A program made the position numbers and the translations under genes. Shown here piece by piece: positions 9,326 to 19,651 of a stretch of DNA of 64,000 nt. Below the pieces are notes generated by a model. It was not told the origin of the DNA and searched no databases. It saw nothing but the letters and a program-made list of their open reading frames with translations. The stretch comes from Taklimakanibacter deserti (GTDB taxonomy: Bacteria; Pseudomonadota; Alphaproteobacteria; Rhizobiales; Aestuariivirgaceae), in the NCBI GenBank assembly GCA_003574785.1, contig QORU01000003.1, positions 310,001 to 374,000 of the forward strand, in the 5' to 3' direction. Every line of letters begins with the position of its first letter. Position 1 is the stretch's first letter.

Positions 9326-10171
9326 ATGGCCGCACAGATTTTTGGGAGGCAGCCATATATCGGCTTCCTCTTGCCCGCCGCCCTCCTGGTCTGCGGCCTG
9401 TTCCTCGTGCCGGTGGGCCAGCTCATCCTCCTGTCCTTCGACACCTTCACCGAGCCGTCGCTGCGCTGGTATGAGCAGATCCTCGCCACCGACAGCATCA
9501 AGCGCATCTTCTGGACCACCTTCCGCATTGTGAGCATCACCACGCTGATCGCGGTGGTGCTCGGCTATCTGGTGGCCTTCGCCATGGCCCATATGGGCCC
9601 GCGGCAGCGGCTTTTCCTCCTGCTCTGCGTGCTGGTGCCCTTCTGGCTGTCGGTGCTGGTGCGCGCACTCGCCTGGCTCATCCTCCTGCGCAACAACGGC
9701 CTCATCAACGAGACGCTGATCGGCGCCGGTCTCATCGGCGCGCCGCTGGCCCTGGTGCGCAACGAATTCGGTGTCGTGATCGGCATGGTGCATTACCTCA
9801 TCCCCTATGCGGTGTTTCCGATCTTCGCCACCATGCAGAACATGGACAACCGCCTGATGATGGCGGCGCGGAGCGTCGGCGCCTCGCCGCTGCGAACCTT
9901 CATCGATGTCTATCTGCCGGTGACATTGCCGGCCGTGTTCGGGGCAGGGCTCCTCGTCTTCGTCTTCGGCCTCGGCTTCTTCGTGACGCCGGCGATCCTG
10001 GGCGGTGGGCGCGTGGTGATGCTCAGCGAATATGTCAGCATCTCGGTGCTGCAGACCTTGCGCTGGGGCCTGGCCGCGGCGCTTTCGGTCGTACTTCTGA
10101 TCGCCACGCTCGCCTTGCTGTGGATCGTCAGCAAGGTCATCGGGGTGCGCCGCCTGATGGGGAATGCGTGA
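9326..10171 (+). CDS. ABC transporter permease (PotB-like)
   Basis: 281-residue inner-membrane permease with six predicted membrane segments. The ATPase-contacting EAA-type loop is visible as MAARSVGASPLRTFIDVYLP (about residues 180-199). It forms the transporter with the permease that starts on its stop codon (TGATG overlap). The N-terminal segment GFLLPAALLVCGLFLVPVGQ is the usual first helix of PotB-type proteins. Confidence 0.92.
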   Translation: MAAQIFGRQPYIGFLLPAALLVCGLFLVPVGQLILLSFDTFTEPSLRWYEQILATDSIKRIFWTTFRIVSITTLIAVVLGYLVAFAMAHMGPRQRLFLLLCVLVPFWLSVLVRALAWLILLRNNGLINETLIGAGLIGAPLALVRNEFGVVIGMVHYLIPYAVFPIFATMQNMDNRLMMAARSVGASPLRTFIDVYLPVTLPAVFGAGLLVFVFGLGFFVTPAILGGGRVVMLSEYVSISVLQTLRWGLAAALSVVLLIATLALLWIVSKVIGVRRLMGNA

Positions 10172-10968
10172 TGGAGCTCAAGGGCTGGCCCCGCATCGCG
10201 GTCTTCGCCTCGGCGTGGGCGGTGGCGCTGTTCCTCTTGCTGCCCGGCCTCGTCGCCATCCCGGTCGCCTTCAATGACAGCCGCTTCATCGCGCTGCCAC
10301 GCGACGGGCTGTCGCTCCGGCATTTCGAGACGCTGTTCTCCTCGGCGGACTGGCTTTCCAGCATGGGCGACAGCCTCGGCGTCGCGGTCGCCTCGACCGT
10401 CATCGCGGTGGCCCTCGGCACGCTCTGCGCCGTGGGCTTGTGGCGGGTGACGCCGTGGCTCGCGGCCGTCGTCGCGGCGCTGCTGCTGGCGCCGATGATC
10501 TTCCCGCCGATCGTCAGCGCGCTGGCGCTCTACCGCGCCTGGGTGGCGCTCTCGATCTACGACACCTGGATCGGCGTCGTGCTGGCGCATGCCATCCTCG
10601 CCATTCCCTATGTGATCATCACGGTGACGACGTCCTTGAGCCTGCTCGATGGCAGGCTGGAGCAGGCGGCACGAAGCCTCGGCGCCGGTCCCTTGCGGAC
10701 CATGGTCGACATCATCCTGCCCAATATCCGCACCGGTATCGCCACCGCGGCCGTCTTCGCCTTCATCGTGTCATGGGATGAGATCGTGGTGACGATGTTC
10801 GTCTCGAGCCGGGCGGTCTACACCTTGCCGCGGCGCATGTGGGACGGCATCCGCGAGAATGTCGATCCGACGGTCGCCGCGGTCGCCGCCGTTCTCATCG
10901 CGCTGACCGCCCTGGGCGTTCTCATCGCGGTGGCAAGCACCTGGCGGCGCGGCGCCAAATCCGCATGA
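10171..10968 (+). CDS. ABC transporter permease (PotC-like)
   Basis: 265-residue permease, second membrane subunit of the same transporter. The EAA loop reads EQAARSLGAGPLRTMVDIILP (about residues 166-186). The start at 10171 (MELKGWPRI) overlaps the previous stop by one base; an in-frame start further upstream would lie inside the previous gene and is disfavoured. It is followed after 25 bases by a NodB-type deacetylase. Confidence 0.92.
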   Translation: MELKGWPRIAVFASAWAVALFLLLPGLVAIPVAFNDSRFIALPRDGLSLRHFETLFSSADWLSSMGDSLGVAVASTVIAVALGTLCAVGLWRVTPWLAAVVAALLLAPMIFPPIVSALALYRAWVALSIYDTWIGVVLAHAILAIPYVIITVTTSLSLLDGRLEQAARSLGAGPLRTMVDIILPNIRTGIATAAVFAFIVSWDEIVVTMFVSSRAVYTLPRRMWDGIRENVDPTVAAVAAVLIALTALGVLIAVASTWRRGAKSA

Positions 10969-10993
10969 AGACATCGAGAACCATAAGGATCCC

Positions 10994-11911
10994 ATGCTGC
11001 CTCTGATCAAGAACCCGCCCCTTTGGCCGAATGGCGCGCGCTGTGCCGTGTGCTTCTCCTTTGACATGGATGTCGAAAGCCTGCTCCATCTCTATCACCG
11101 GGAGGCAGCACCCTCGCGGCTCGCGACGTCGTCGGCGCTGCGCTACGGGCCCTTCGTCGCGATCCCGCGCATCATCGACATCTTCAAGCATTACGGGCTG
11201 AAGCAGACCTTCTTCGTGCCGGGCTGGTGCATCGAGACCTACCCGCAGGCGATCGAAGCGTTGCTCAAAGAAGGCCATGAGATCGGCCATCATGGCTGGC
11301 TGCATGAGCGGCCCAACACGCTGTCGGCTGCGGATGAGGCGCGCGTGCTCGACCGCGGGCTCGAGGCCTTCGACAAGATCGTCGGCTACCGGCCGCAGGG
11401 CTACCGGGCCCCGGCCTATGCCATGTCCGAGCATACGCCCAATCTCCTGATCGAGCGCGGCTTTGCCTATGACGCATCGCTGGTCGGCGACGAAGTGCCT
11501 TATCTGCTCAGGGCCGACAAGGGATCGCTGGTCGAACTGCCGTCCGATTTCGCGCTCGACGACTGGGTGCAGTATGTGAACATGAAGGAGTTCGGCTTCA
11601 TGATGCCGATCCAGTCGCCGGAGCGGGCGATGGAGGTGTTCCGGGCCGAGTTCGACGCCGCTTGGAAACATGGGGCCTTGTGGATCTCGGTCTGGCATCC
11701 TTTCGTTTCCGGCCGCCTGGCGCGCGCCGATGCACTCATCACCCTCATCGAGCATATGATCGCCAAGGGCGATGTGTGGTTCGCGCCGATGAACGAGATC
11801 GCCGCCCATGTGCAAGGCCTCATCGACAATGGCGCTTGGGCGCCGCGCATCGATCAGGTACCGTTCTGGACCAGACCCGTCGATCATCTCGTGACCCAAA
11901 GCCGAGGATGA
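10994..11911 (+). CDS. Polysaccharide deacetylase-family (NodB domain) protein
   Basis: Predicted metal-dependent carbohydrate-esterase-4 fold hydrolase, 305 residues, no signal peptide. The metal-site motifs are FSFDMD (about residues 22-27) and HEIGHHGWLHE (about 95-105), followed by YRAPAYAMS. These cytoplasmic NodB-domain proteins include PuuE-type allantoinases and imide hydrolases rather than true chitin deacetylases. Its place between a permease gene and the ATPase gene suggests it acts on the imported compound, possibly a cyclic amide or ureide (inference). Confidence 0.85.
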   Translation: MLPLIKNPPLWPNGARCAVCFSFDMDVESLLHLYHREAAPSRLATSSALRYGPFVAIPRIIDIFKHYGLKQTFFVPGWCIETYPQAIEALLKEGHEIGHHGWLHERPNTLSAADEARVLDRGLEAFDKIVGYRPQGYRAPAYAMSEHTPNLLIERGFAYDASLVGDEVPYLLRADKGSLVELPSDFALDDWVQYVNMKEFGFMMPIQSPERAMEVFRAEFDAAWKHGALWISVWHPFVSGRLARADALITLIEHMIAKGDVWFAPMNEIAAHVQGLIDNGAWAPRIDQVPFWTRPVDHLVTQSRG

Positions 11912-11912
11912 C

Positions 11913-13016
<1,104 letters not shown>

Positions 13017-13020
13017 GGAC

Positions 13021-13830
13021 CTATGACGCGGCGATGATGACCTCTGTGCCGGCCTCGGCGAGGGCCTGCGCGACATCGGGTGCCGGTTGAATTTCGGTGA
13101 CGATCCGGTCGACCTCGCTCAGAGAGCAGACCTCGAACATCGCCGTGCGGCCGAGCTTCGATGCATCGGCGATGACGGTCACCGTCTCCGCCTGCTCGAT
13201 CATGCTGCGCGCGATCTGGGCTTCATCGATATTGTGATCGAGCACGCCGCGCCTGGCATCGAGAGCGCCTATGGTGAGGACCGCATGCTGGGCGTGGAAG
13301 CGGCGCAATTGCTCCATGGCGAGCGGGCCCACCGTCTCGACGCCATCCTCGGCGAAGGAGCCGCCGATCAGATAGACATGCGACCGCGCCTTGCCGTTGC
13401 GCTCCTGCGTCGCTGCGGCTTGCGCGATGGCCGTGGCGATGAGCGTGCCATTGGTGACGACGGTCATGCCGCCGACCTTGGCGAGCTCCTCGGCGAAAGC
13501 GAGGGTGGTGCTGCCATTGTCGATGAAGAGCGAATCGCCGGGGCCGAAAAGGGCGGCCGCCCGGCGGGCGATCTGCCGCTTGGCGGCGCGATATTCGGTG
13601 AGGCGCGTCTTGAAGGTCCCCTCGCCGCGCATCTCATGCAGGACGGCGCCGCCATGCACCTTGCGCAGCAGGCCGCGCTCGGCGAGGCGCGACAGATCCC
13701 GGCGGATCGTCTCGCGGCTGGCGCTCAAGGATTGGGCCAGGGTATCGACGGTGGCGCTGCGATGCTCCTGGACGAAAGCGACGATCCGGTCGTGCCTTTC
13801 CTGCGTATCCATGCCCGAATATGCTTCCAT
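13021..13830 (-). CDS. DeoR family transcriptional regulator (GlpR-like)
   Basis: 269-residue repressor with an N-terminal DeoR winged helix (ERHDRIVAFVQEHRSATVDT, then SASRETIRRDLSRLAERG) and a C-terminal sugar-phosphate sensor domain (FIDNGSTTLAFAEEL, TNGTLIATA, GALDARRGVLDHN). Two ATG starts, 13830 and 13812, are possible; neither has a strong Shine-Dalgarno. It is divergent from the GlpA/GlpB/GlpK-like operon, with a palindromic intergenic site, so it probably represses that operon until a polyol phosphate accumulates (inference). Confidence 0.92.
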   Translation of the reverse strand: MEAYSGMDTQERHDRIVAFVQEHRSATVDTLAQSLSASRETIRRDLSRLAERGLLRKVHGGAVLHEMRGEGTFKTRLTEYRAAKRQIARRAAALFGPGDSLFIDNGSTTLAFAEELAKVGGMTVVTNGTLIATAIAQAAATQERNGKARSHVYLIGGSFAEDGVETVGPLAMEQLRRFHAQHAVLTIGALDARRGVLDHNIDEAQIARSMIEQAETVTVIADASKLGRTAMFEVCSLSEVDRIVTEIQPAPDVAQALAEAGTEVIIAAS

Positions 13831-13833
13831 GTT

Positions 13834-13866
13834 GACCGAACGGTCGTCATATGATCATTATTCGGT
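13834..13866. promoter_or_regulatory. Candidate DeoR/GlpR operator
   Basis: Between the DeoR gene and the FAD-dehydrogenase operon there is a perfect palindrome GACCGAACGGTC (13834-13845). In addition ACCGAA (13835-13840) recurs inverted as TTCGGT at 13861-13866. Two overlapping dyads in a divergent promoter next to a DeoR gene make an operator likely. Confidence 0.5.
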
Positions 13867-13891
13867 ACAAAAGTCGATCCCCCCGGTCCAT

Positions 13892-15295
13892 ATGACGACC
13901 TTGCCCACCTTTGCTCCCGGCCGCCTCTTCGATATCGCCGTCATTGGCGGCGGGGTGGTGGGCTGCGCCGTTACCCGGCGCGCGGCGCTTTCGGGCTTGA
14001 GCGTCATTCTCATCGAAGCCGCTGCCGACATCCTGGCCGGTGCCAGCAAGGGCAACAGCGCCATCCTGCATACGGGGTTCGATGCGCCCGAAGGCAGCGA
14101 CGAGCTCAAGCTCATGCGCGCCGGGCGCGCGGAATATCTGAGCCTCCGCCACGAGCTCAACCTGCCGCTCCTCGAAACCGGCGCCATCGTCGTCGCCTGG
14201 ACGGCGGACGAGCTGCACCGTCTCGAGAAGATCGCCCAGAAGGGCAGGGCCAATGGCATCGACGATCTCGTGATGCTGAGCCCCAACGACATCGCCCGGC
14301 GCGAGCCGCATCTGGCGCCGGCGCAAGGCGGTGTGCTGGTGCCCGGCGAGCATGTGATCGATCCGTGGTCGAGCCCGCTTGCCTATCTGCGCCAGGCCTT
14401 GGCCCATGGCGCGCAGTTCCTTCCCCGCGCGACCTTGCGCGCAGCCTCATTCGATGGAGAGAACTGGCATCTCGACACGGCGGCAGCGCCCGTCACGGCG
14501 CGGCACGTCGTCAACTGCGCCGGCCTTTTCGGCGATGAGGTTGATTTCCTCCTCACCGGCCAGAGGCGGTTCTCCATCCATCCGCGCAAGGGACAGTTCG
14601 CCGTCTTCGACAAGGCCGCGCAAGCACTGGTGAAGACGATCATCCTGCCGGTGCCGACGGAACGCACGAAAGGCGTCGTGCTCTGCCCGACCGTCTTCGG
14701 CAATGTCCTGATCGGTCCGACGGCCGAGGAGCAGGAAGACCGAAGGCGGGCCGCGGTGGATCAGGCGACGCTTAAAGCCCTCGTCGCGACGGCGGGACGA
14801 ATGCTGCCGGCGCTCGCGCATATGCCGGTGACCGCCGTCTATGCGGGATTGCGCCCGGCGAGCGAGCGAAGCGAATACCGCCTCTTCAACGACCCTGAGC
14901 GGAAGCTGGTCACCGTCGGCGGCATCCGCTCCACCGGCCTCACCGCGGCGCTCGGCATCGCGCAATATGTGATGCGGGCGCTCGGCGTGACGCAGTCGCG
15001 CGAGCTCGTATCCCCGCCGCTGAGCCCGCCGATGCCCAATCTCGCCGAGCATCTGCCGCGCGCCTGGCAGGAGAGCGGGCGTGATGAGATCGTCTGTCAT
15101 TGCGAGATGGTGACGCGCCGCGAGATCCTCGACGCCCTGGAGGGGTCGCTGCCGGCGCGCGACATGGGTGGTCTCAAGCGCCGCACGCGCGCCGGCATGG
15201 GACGCTGCCAGGGCTTCTATTGCGCCGCCCGCATCGCCCATCTGACGCAGGGCCGGCTCGATCCTTCGCCCGTCACCGGCGTGGGTGGCGCATGA
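13892..15295 (+). CDS. FAD-dependent glycerol-3-phosphate dehydrogenase-like protein (GlpA family, BFD-type iron-sulfur tail)
   Basis: 467-residue flavoprotein. The N-terminal dinucleotide fold DIAVIGGGVVGCAVTR and the DAO-type substrate domain (KGNSAILHTGFDA) match the GlpA/GlpD family. The C-terminal domain has the Cys pattern CHCEMV ... GRCQGFYC expected for a BFD-like [2Fe-2S] site. The frame is open far upstream, but ATG 13892 (MTTLPTFAPGRLFD) directly precedes the fold and lies past the promoter region. It overlaps the GlpB-like gene by 4 bases. It probably oxidises glycerol-3-phosphate or another polyol phosphate together with that protein; substrate uncertain. Confidence 0.88.
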   Translation: MTTLPTFAPGRLFDIAVIGGGVVGCAVTRRAALSGLSVILIEAAADILAGASKGNSAILHTGFDAPEGSDELKLMRAGRAEYLSLRHELNLPLLETGAIVVAWTADELHRLEKIAQKGRANGIDDLVMLSPNDIARREPHLAPAQGGVLVPGEHVIDPWSSPLAYLRQALAHGAQFLPRATLRAASFDGENWHLDTAAAPVTARHVVNCAGLFGDEVDFLLTGQRRFSIHPRKGQFAVFDKAAQALVKTIILPVPTERTKGVVLCPTVFGNVLIGPTAEEQEDRRRAAVDQATLKALVATAGRMLPALAHMPVTAVYAGLRPASERSEYRLFNDPERKLVTVGGIRSTGLTAALGIAQYVMRALGVTQSRELVSPPLSPPMPNLAEHLPRAWQESGRDEIVCHCEMVTRREILDALEGSLPARDMGGLKRRTRAGMGRCQGFYCAARIAHLTQGRLDPSPVTGVGGA

Positions 15296-16506
15296 ATGAA
15301 ACGCTCGACGTCGCGGTGGTCGGCGGCGGACCGGCCGGTCTCGCCGCCGCCATGTCGGCGAAGCGCTACGGCGCCAAACGGGTGACCGTGCTCGAACGCG
15401 AATCGGTCGCCGGCGGGATACCGCGCCATTGCAGCCACTCGCCCTTCGGCATGCGCGAATTCAACCGCGTCCTTTGGGGACCTGCCTATGCGCGCCGCCT
15501 CGTCAGCCAGGCGCTTGCCGATGGCGTCGGGATCAGGACCAATGTCACCGTCGTCAAGCTCAAGCCGGAGGGCGGCCTCGTTATCGCGACACAGGAAGGC
15601 CTCCGAGAAATCGCCGCACGGCGCGTGATCCTGGCGACCGGCATTCGCGAGACGCCGCGCGCGCCGCGTCTCGTCTCGGGCGATCGTCCTCTCGGCATAC
15701 TCACGACCGGCGCGCTGCAGTGCTTCACACATGTCGAAGGGCTGCAGCCTTTCCGCAGGCCAGTGATCGTCGGCAGCGAGCTCGTCGCTTTCTCCGCCCT
15801 TCTGACCGCGCGCACCGCCGGCATTCGCCCTGTCGCCATGATCGAGCCGGGAAGCCGCGCGGTCGCGCGCTGGCCGTCGGCGCTGCTGCCCAGGCTCCTG
15901 GGCGTCGATCTTCTTCTCGACACGCGTCTCATCGAGATCATCGGTCCTGAGCGGGTCGAGGCCGTCCTGGTCGCAACGCCCCGAGGCGAGCGGCTCCTCG
16001 CTTGCGACGGTGTCCTGTTCACCGGTGAATTCACGCCCGCGGCCGAGCTCGTGCGGCAAAGCCATCTCAAGCTCGATGAAAGGAGCGGCGGCCCCGTCAT
16101 CGACCAGTTCGGCCGCTGCTCCGATCCTGCCTTCTTCGCGGCCGGCAATCTGCTCAGGCCGGTCGAGACCGCCGGCTGGTGCTGGGCCGAGGGTGCGCGC
16201 GTTGGGCGCGACGTGGTTCGCGATCTTGCGGGCTCATTGCCCCAGGCAGAGCACGGCATTTCCATTTCAGCAGTCGCGCCCGTCAAGTTCGTCGTGCCGC
16301 AACGCCTGGTCGCCGGCGGCTCGGAAGCCGGCGCCTTGCAATTGCGCGTCACGCGTCCTGTCAGAGGCTATCTCAAGCTCAGCGGCGAGGGCATGACGCC
16401 GATCGCGCGGCGGATCGCGACACGGCCGGAACGCCGCATCCTCTTGCCGCTCGGCGATATTGCTCTTCCGATGAGCGGCATCCGGATAGACATCGAGGAG
16501 GCATGA
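15292..16506 (+). CDS. NAD(P)/FAD-dependent oxidoreductase (GlpB-like partner subunit)
   Basis: 404-residue flavoprotein with two dinucleotide-binding folds (VAVVGGGPAGLAAAMSAKRY at about residues 7-26 and a second before VIVGSELVAFSALL), plus AAGNLLRPVETAGWC near the FAD-contacting C-terminal part. About 90 further residues with no recognisable domain follow. Start and stop overlap both neighbours by 4 bases. Such pyridine-nucleotide oxidoreductases accompany GlpA-like dehydrogenases and pass electrons onward. No GlpC-type quinone-linked subunit is encoded here. Confidence 0.86.
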   Translation: MNETLDVAVVGGGPAGLAAAMSAKRYGAKRVTVLERESVAGGIPRHCSHSPFGMREFNRVLWGPAYARRLVSQALADGVGIRTNVTVVKLKPEGGLVIATQEGLREIAARRVILATGIRETPRAPRLVSGDRPLGILTTGALQCFTHVEGLQPFRRPVIVGSELVAFSALLTARTAGIRPVAMIEPGSRAVARWPSALLPRLLGVDLLLDTRLIEIIGPERVEAVLVATPRGERLLACDGVLFTGEFTPAAELVRQSHLKLDERSGGPVIDQFGRCSDPAFFAAGNLLRPVETAGWCWAEGARVGRDVVRDLAGSLPQAEHGISISAVAPVKFVVPQRLVAGGSEAGALQLRVTRPVRGYLKLSGEGMTPIARRIATRPERRILLPLGDIALPMSGIRIDIEEA

Positions 16507-17912
16507 GCATGCGTGTCGGCGCGATCGATCAGGGAACGACATCGACCCGCCTGCTGGTCGTGAAGAACGACGAAGAACCCCATATCGTCAGCCGCTTCGA
16601 GCAGCGCCAGCATTATCCGCAAGCCGGCTGGGTCGAGCATGATCCGGAAGAGATCCTGGGCCATATCAAGAGCTGTCTTGCCGCCGCCGGCCGCCTCGAT
16701 GCCATCGCCATCGCCAATCAAGGCGAAAGCTGCCTCGCCTGGAACGGCGAGACCGGCGAGCCCGTATCGCCGATCATCGTCTGGCAGGATCAGCGCACCG
16801 GCGATGCGATCGAGCGGCTCAAGCAAGAGGGGGCGGAGAAGATCACCCTGGCCAAGGCCGGCCTGCCGCTCGATGCCTATTTCTCCGCCAGCAAGCTCGC
16901 CTGGATCCTCAAGCATGTGCCGGAGGCCCGCGATCTCAGCGGTCGCGGCAAGCTCAGGCTCGGCACCAGCGATGCCTTCTTCCTCGACCGGCTCACCGGC
17001 CAGTTCGCCACCGATGTGACGACGGCGAGCCGCACCTCGCTGATGAATCTCAAAAGCTGTGCCTGGGATCGCGATCTCTGCGCGCTGTTCGGCGTTCCGC
17101 TCGACGCCTTGCCGGAAATCCGTCCGACCATCGCCGATTTCGGCAGCATCGACGGCATGCCTGTGGTCGCGAGCCTCGTCGATCAGCAGGCGGCGCTCTG
17201 GGGCCATGGCTGCCGGCGGGCCGGCGATCTCAAGATCACTTTCGGCACCGGCGCCTTCGCGCTCGCCGTCGCCGGCGATGAGGTGCCGACCGATGTGCCG
17301 CAAGGCATCCTGCCGACCGTCGCCTGGCAAGTGGGCAAGTCGCCGACCTATGCGGTCGAAGCCGGCATCCATGATGCGGCCTCGGCCATCAACTGGTTCA
17401 GACGATTGGGGCTTGCCGGCGACAAGCCTGTGCAGGATTTCGACCGGCCACCCGCGATCGATCGCGGGCTCGTCTTCGTGCCCGCTCTGACCGGGCTTTC
17501 CTGTCCCTATTGGGACAGGAGCGCCGCCGGATTGTGGATCGGCCTGTCGCTCGACAGCGACGGCGCCGATATGGGCCAGGCGCTGCTCGAGGGGATAGCA
17601 CTCCACACTGCCGCCGCCGTCACGGAGCTTGCGAAAGTGACGCCGCTCGCGGGGCCGATCTCCGTCGATGGCGGCCTCACCCAGAATGCTTATTTCATCG
17701 ACGTGCTGGCTTCCGCCCTCGACCATCCGGTCAGGATCGCGCGCTTCCAGGATCTGACCGCCTTCGGCGCGGCGATGCTCGCGATGCGGGCGCTCGGGCG
17801 CGAGACGGCGCCGCCTGATCAGCTCGGCAGCATCGTCGCGCCGCGCTTCGATGGCCGCCACTGGGCCAAGCGTTTCGCCGACGCGGTGTCGCGGGCACGC
17901 GGCTGGCGCTGA
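16503..17912 (+). CDS. FGGY-family carbohydrate kinase (glycerol kinase-like)
   Basis: 469-residue sugar/polyol kinase. The N-terminal phosphate-binding motif GAIDQGTTSTR (about residues 6-16) is of the glycerol-kinase type, IIVWQDQRT follows, and the C-terminal FGGY signature region is around SVDGGLTQNAYFIDVLASAL. The start ATG 16503 overlaps the previous stop by 4 bases. With the two preceding flavoproteins it makes a kinase plus dehydrogenase route for glycerol or a related polyol. No facilitator or dedicated transporter lies in the operon. Confidence 0.9.
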   Translation: MSMRVGAIDQGTTSTRLLVVKNDEEPHIVSRFEQRQHYPQAGWVEHDPEEILGHIKSCLAAAGRLDAIAIANQGESCLAWNGETGEPVSPIIVWQDQRTGDAIERLKQEGAEKITLAKAGLPLDAYFSASKLAWILKHVPEARDLSGRGKLRLGTSDAFFLDRLTGQFATDVTTASRTSLMNLKSCAWDRDLCALFGVPLDALPEIRPTIADFGSIDGMPVVASLVDQQAALWGHGCRRAGDLKITFGTGAFALAVAGDEVPTDVPQGILPTVAWQVGKSPTYAVEAGIHDAASAINWFRRLGLAGDKPVQDFDRPPAIDRGLVFVPALTGLSCPYWDRSAAGLWIGLSLDSDGADMGQALLEGIALHTAAAVTELAKVTPLAGPISVDGGLTQNAYFIDVLASALDHPVRIARFQDLTAFGAAMLAMRALGRETAPPDQLGSIVAPRFDGRHWAKRFADAVSRARGWR

Positions 17913-17918
17913 GGGGCT

Positions 17919-18722
17919 TTATTTCAGTTTCGCGATCAGCGCCATAGCGGCGGCCGGCGCCTTGGGCTTGAAGCCGTTGATCATGTAGATGAAGACGTCG
18001 CGCGATTTGGGTGGGCTCTTTTCCTTAGGCCCGATGGCCTCGAGATCGCTGGGCGCCCCGCCTTCCGACCAGAGCCTGGCGCGCTTCGCCCATTCATCCA
18101 AGGCCTTCGGCGCATAGCCGGTCTCGACCTTCTCCGAGGCGCGCTGCAGCCTTGCATAGACGAAGGGAGCGGTCACATCGGGGATCTCGGGGAAGGTGTC
18201 CTTGTCGGTCAGCACCGTCGCCACCTTGTAGTCGCGCAAGAGCGCGATGAAGTCGGGCGTGCGGAAGCTCGGATGGCGCACTTCCACCACATGGCGAAGG
18301 CTCCGGCCTTCGAGCGTCGCCGGGAGCAGCTTGAGGAAGGCCTCGAAATCCTCAGGATCGAATTGCTTGGTCGGCAGGAACTGCCAGTTGATGGGCCCGA
18401 GCTTCTCCTTGAGCTCGAGGACGCCGCTCGTGAGAAAGCGCTCGACCGACTGGCCGGCTTCGGCGAGGACACGGCGGTTGGTGGAGAAGCGTGTGCCTTT
18501 CACGGAAAAGACGAAGCCCTCCGGCGTCTCCTCGCGCCAGCGCGCGAAGCTCTCCGGCTTCTGGCTGCCGTAATAGGTGCCGTTGATCTCGATCGAGGTC
18601 AGATGCTGGCCCGCATATTCGAGCTCGCGCTTTTGCGCCAGGCCCTTGGGATAGAACGTGCCGCGCCAGGGTTCGAAGGTCCAGCCGCCGATGCCGACAC
18701 GGATGCTTCCGTTCTTGGCCAT
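17919..18722 (-). CDS. DUF72 (YecE-like) family protein
   Basis: 267-residue TIM-barrel-like protein of the DUF72/YecE family. Typical segments are VGIGGWTFEPWRGTFYP near the N-terminus, TSIEINGTYYGSQKPESFARW and the conserved VEVRHPSF (about residues 153-160). The biochemical function of the family is not established. It is convergent with the kinase gene, with a 6-base gap, and appears to be monocistronic. Confidence 0.9.
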   Translation of the reverse strand: MAKNGSIRVGIGGWTFEPWRGTFYPKGLAQKRELEYAGQHLTSIEINGTYYGSQKPESFARWREETPEGFVFSVKGTRFSTNRRVLAEAGQSVERFLTSGVLELKEKLGPINWQFLPTKQFDPEDFEAFLKLLPATLEGRSLRHVVEVRHPSFRTPDFIALLRDYKVATVLTDKDTFPEIPDVTAPFVYARLQRASEKVETGYAPKALDEWAKRARLWSEGGAPSDLEAIGPKEKSPPKSRDVFIYMINGFKPKAPAAAMALIAKLK

Positions 18723-18802
18723 GGAGTGTCTCCGGTGAGGTTCGCTAGTGTTGGAGGGGAAGATACAGGCTTGCAGGGTGCCAGACTACCTGCGCGCTCC
18801 TG

Positions 18803-19465
18803 TCAATTTGTGGCAGCAGCAGGCCCATAGGCCTTGAGAAAAGTCTTTACGGCGGCCGCGGCGGCGGCGCGCAAATCGGCTTCCGAAGGCTTCTCGCCCA
18901 GGATCACGCCGACATAGAGATCGGCATTGATCAGCGCCTGGAACTGGCGCGCGGCGATGTCGGGGTCGTCGACGTTCAAATGGCCGGCATGATGAAGCTT
19001 GGCGAAGCGCGCGGCGATCGCGGCCCAGGCACGCTCCGGCCCATATTGCCGCCAGGGCGCGAAGAGCTCGGGGTAGCGTTCGCCCTCGGCATGGATCAGC
19101 TTGCGCAAGGCGATGCAGTCGCGGTTGCACATGCAGTTGCGCGCGAGCCGCACGGCGAATTCGACGAGCTCGGCCTCGATGTCGGTCGGATTGTCGGGGA
19201 AGCTCGCAAGGGTGGTGTAGATGCCGGCATTGGCCCGCTCGGTCATGTCCTTCACGACCGCGACGAAGAGCTTCTCCTTGTCGCCATAGTGATTGTAGAT
19301 GGTCTGGCGCGAGACTTGCGCCTCGGCGGCGATGAGCTCGATGCTGGCGCTGGCAAAGCCGTCCCGGCAGAAGACGATGGCCGCCGCTTCGAGAACCGAA
19401 AGCCGCTTGGCGAGATGGCTCCGCTGCGGGGCGGGGACCGGGCTGATACTGCCAATTTCCGTCAT
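18803..19465 (-). CDS. TetR/AcrR family transcriptional regulator
   Basis: 220-residue regulator. The helix-turn-helix is VLEAAAIVFCRDGFASASIE followed by VSRQTIYNHYGDKEKLF (residues about 25-65); the C-terminal part is helical. ATG 19465 is preferred over an upstream TTG at 19513, which lies in the probable promoter. It is divergent from an MFS exporter of the Bcr/CflA type, the classic arrangement for an efflux repressor. The gap holds repeated GCGCTT / AAGCGC elements (19468-19487) that may be its operator. Confidence 0.9.
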   Translation of the reverse strand: MTEIGSISPVPAPQRSHLAKRLSVLEAAAIVFCRDGFASASIELIAAEAQVSRQTIYNHYGDKEKLFVAVVKDMTERANAGIYTTLASFPDNPTDIEAELVEFAVRLARNCMCNRDCIALRKLIHAEGERYPELFAPWRQYGPERAWAAIAARFAKLHHAGHLNVDDPDIAARQFQALINADLYVGVILGEKPSEADLRAAAAAAVKTFLKAYGPAAATN

Positions 19466-19651
19466 GTGCGCTTGATAATAAAAGCGCTTGACTGTTTTGA
19501 CAACTCTGTCCAATAATTTGGACCTGCTCGTCTAGCGAGGCTGCGCCGCCGCAGACCATGAGCTCGCGGGACGCCAATTTCTGATTGATTTCAACAACTT
19601 CGAAGCTGCGCCCGGCACTGGCCGCGCTCTTCGGACGGGGGATTGTTCGCC

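Noticed and set aside
13391..13891. N-terminal extension of the GlpA-like dehydrogenase
   Set aside because: The upstream in-frame stretch is antisense to the DeoR gene and crosses the operator region; the fold begins right after ATG 13892.
15100..15291. Upstream in-frame starts for the GlpB-like gene
   Set aside because: They lie inside the GlpA-like gene; the ATG at 15292 with 4-base overlap precedes the dinucleotide-binding motif.
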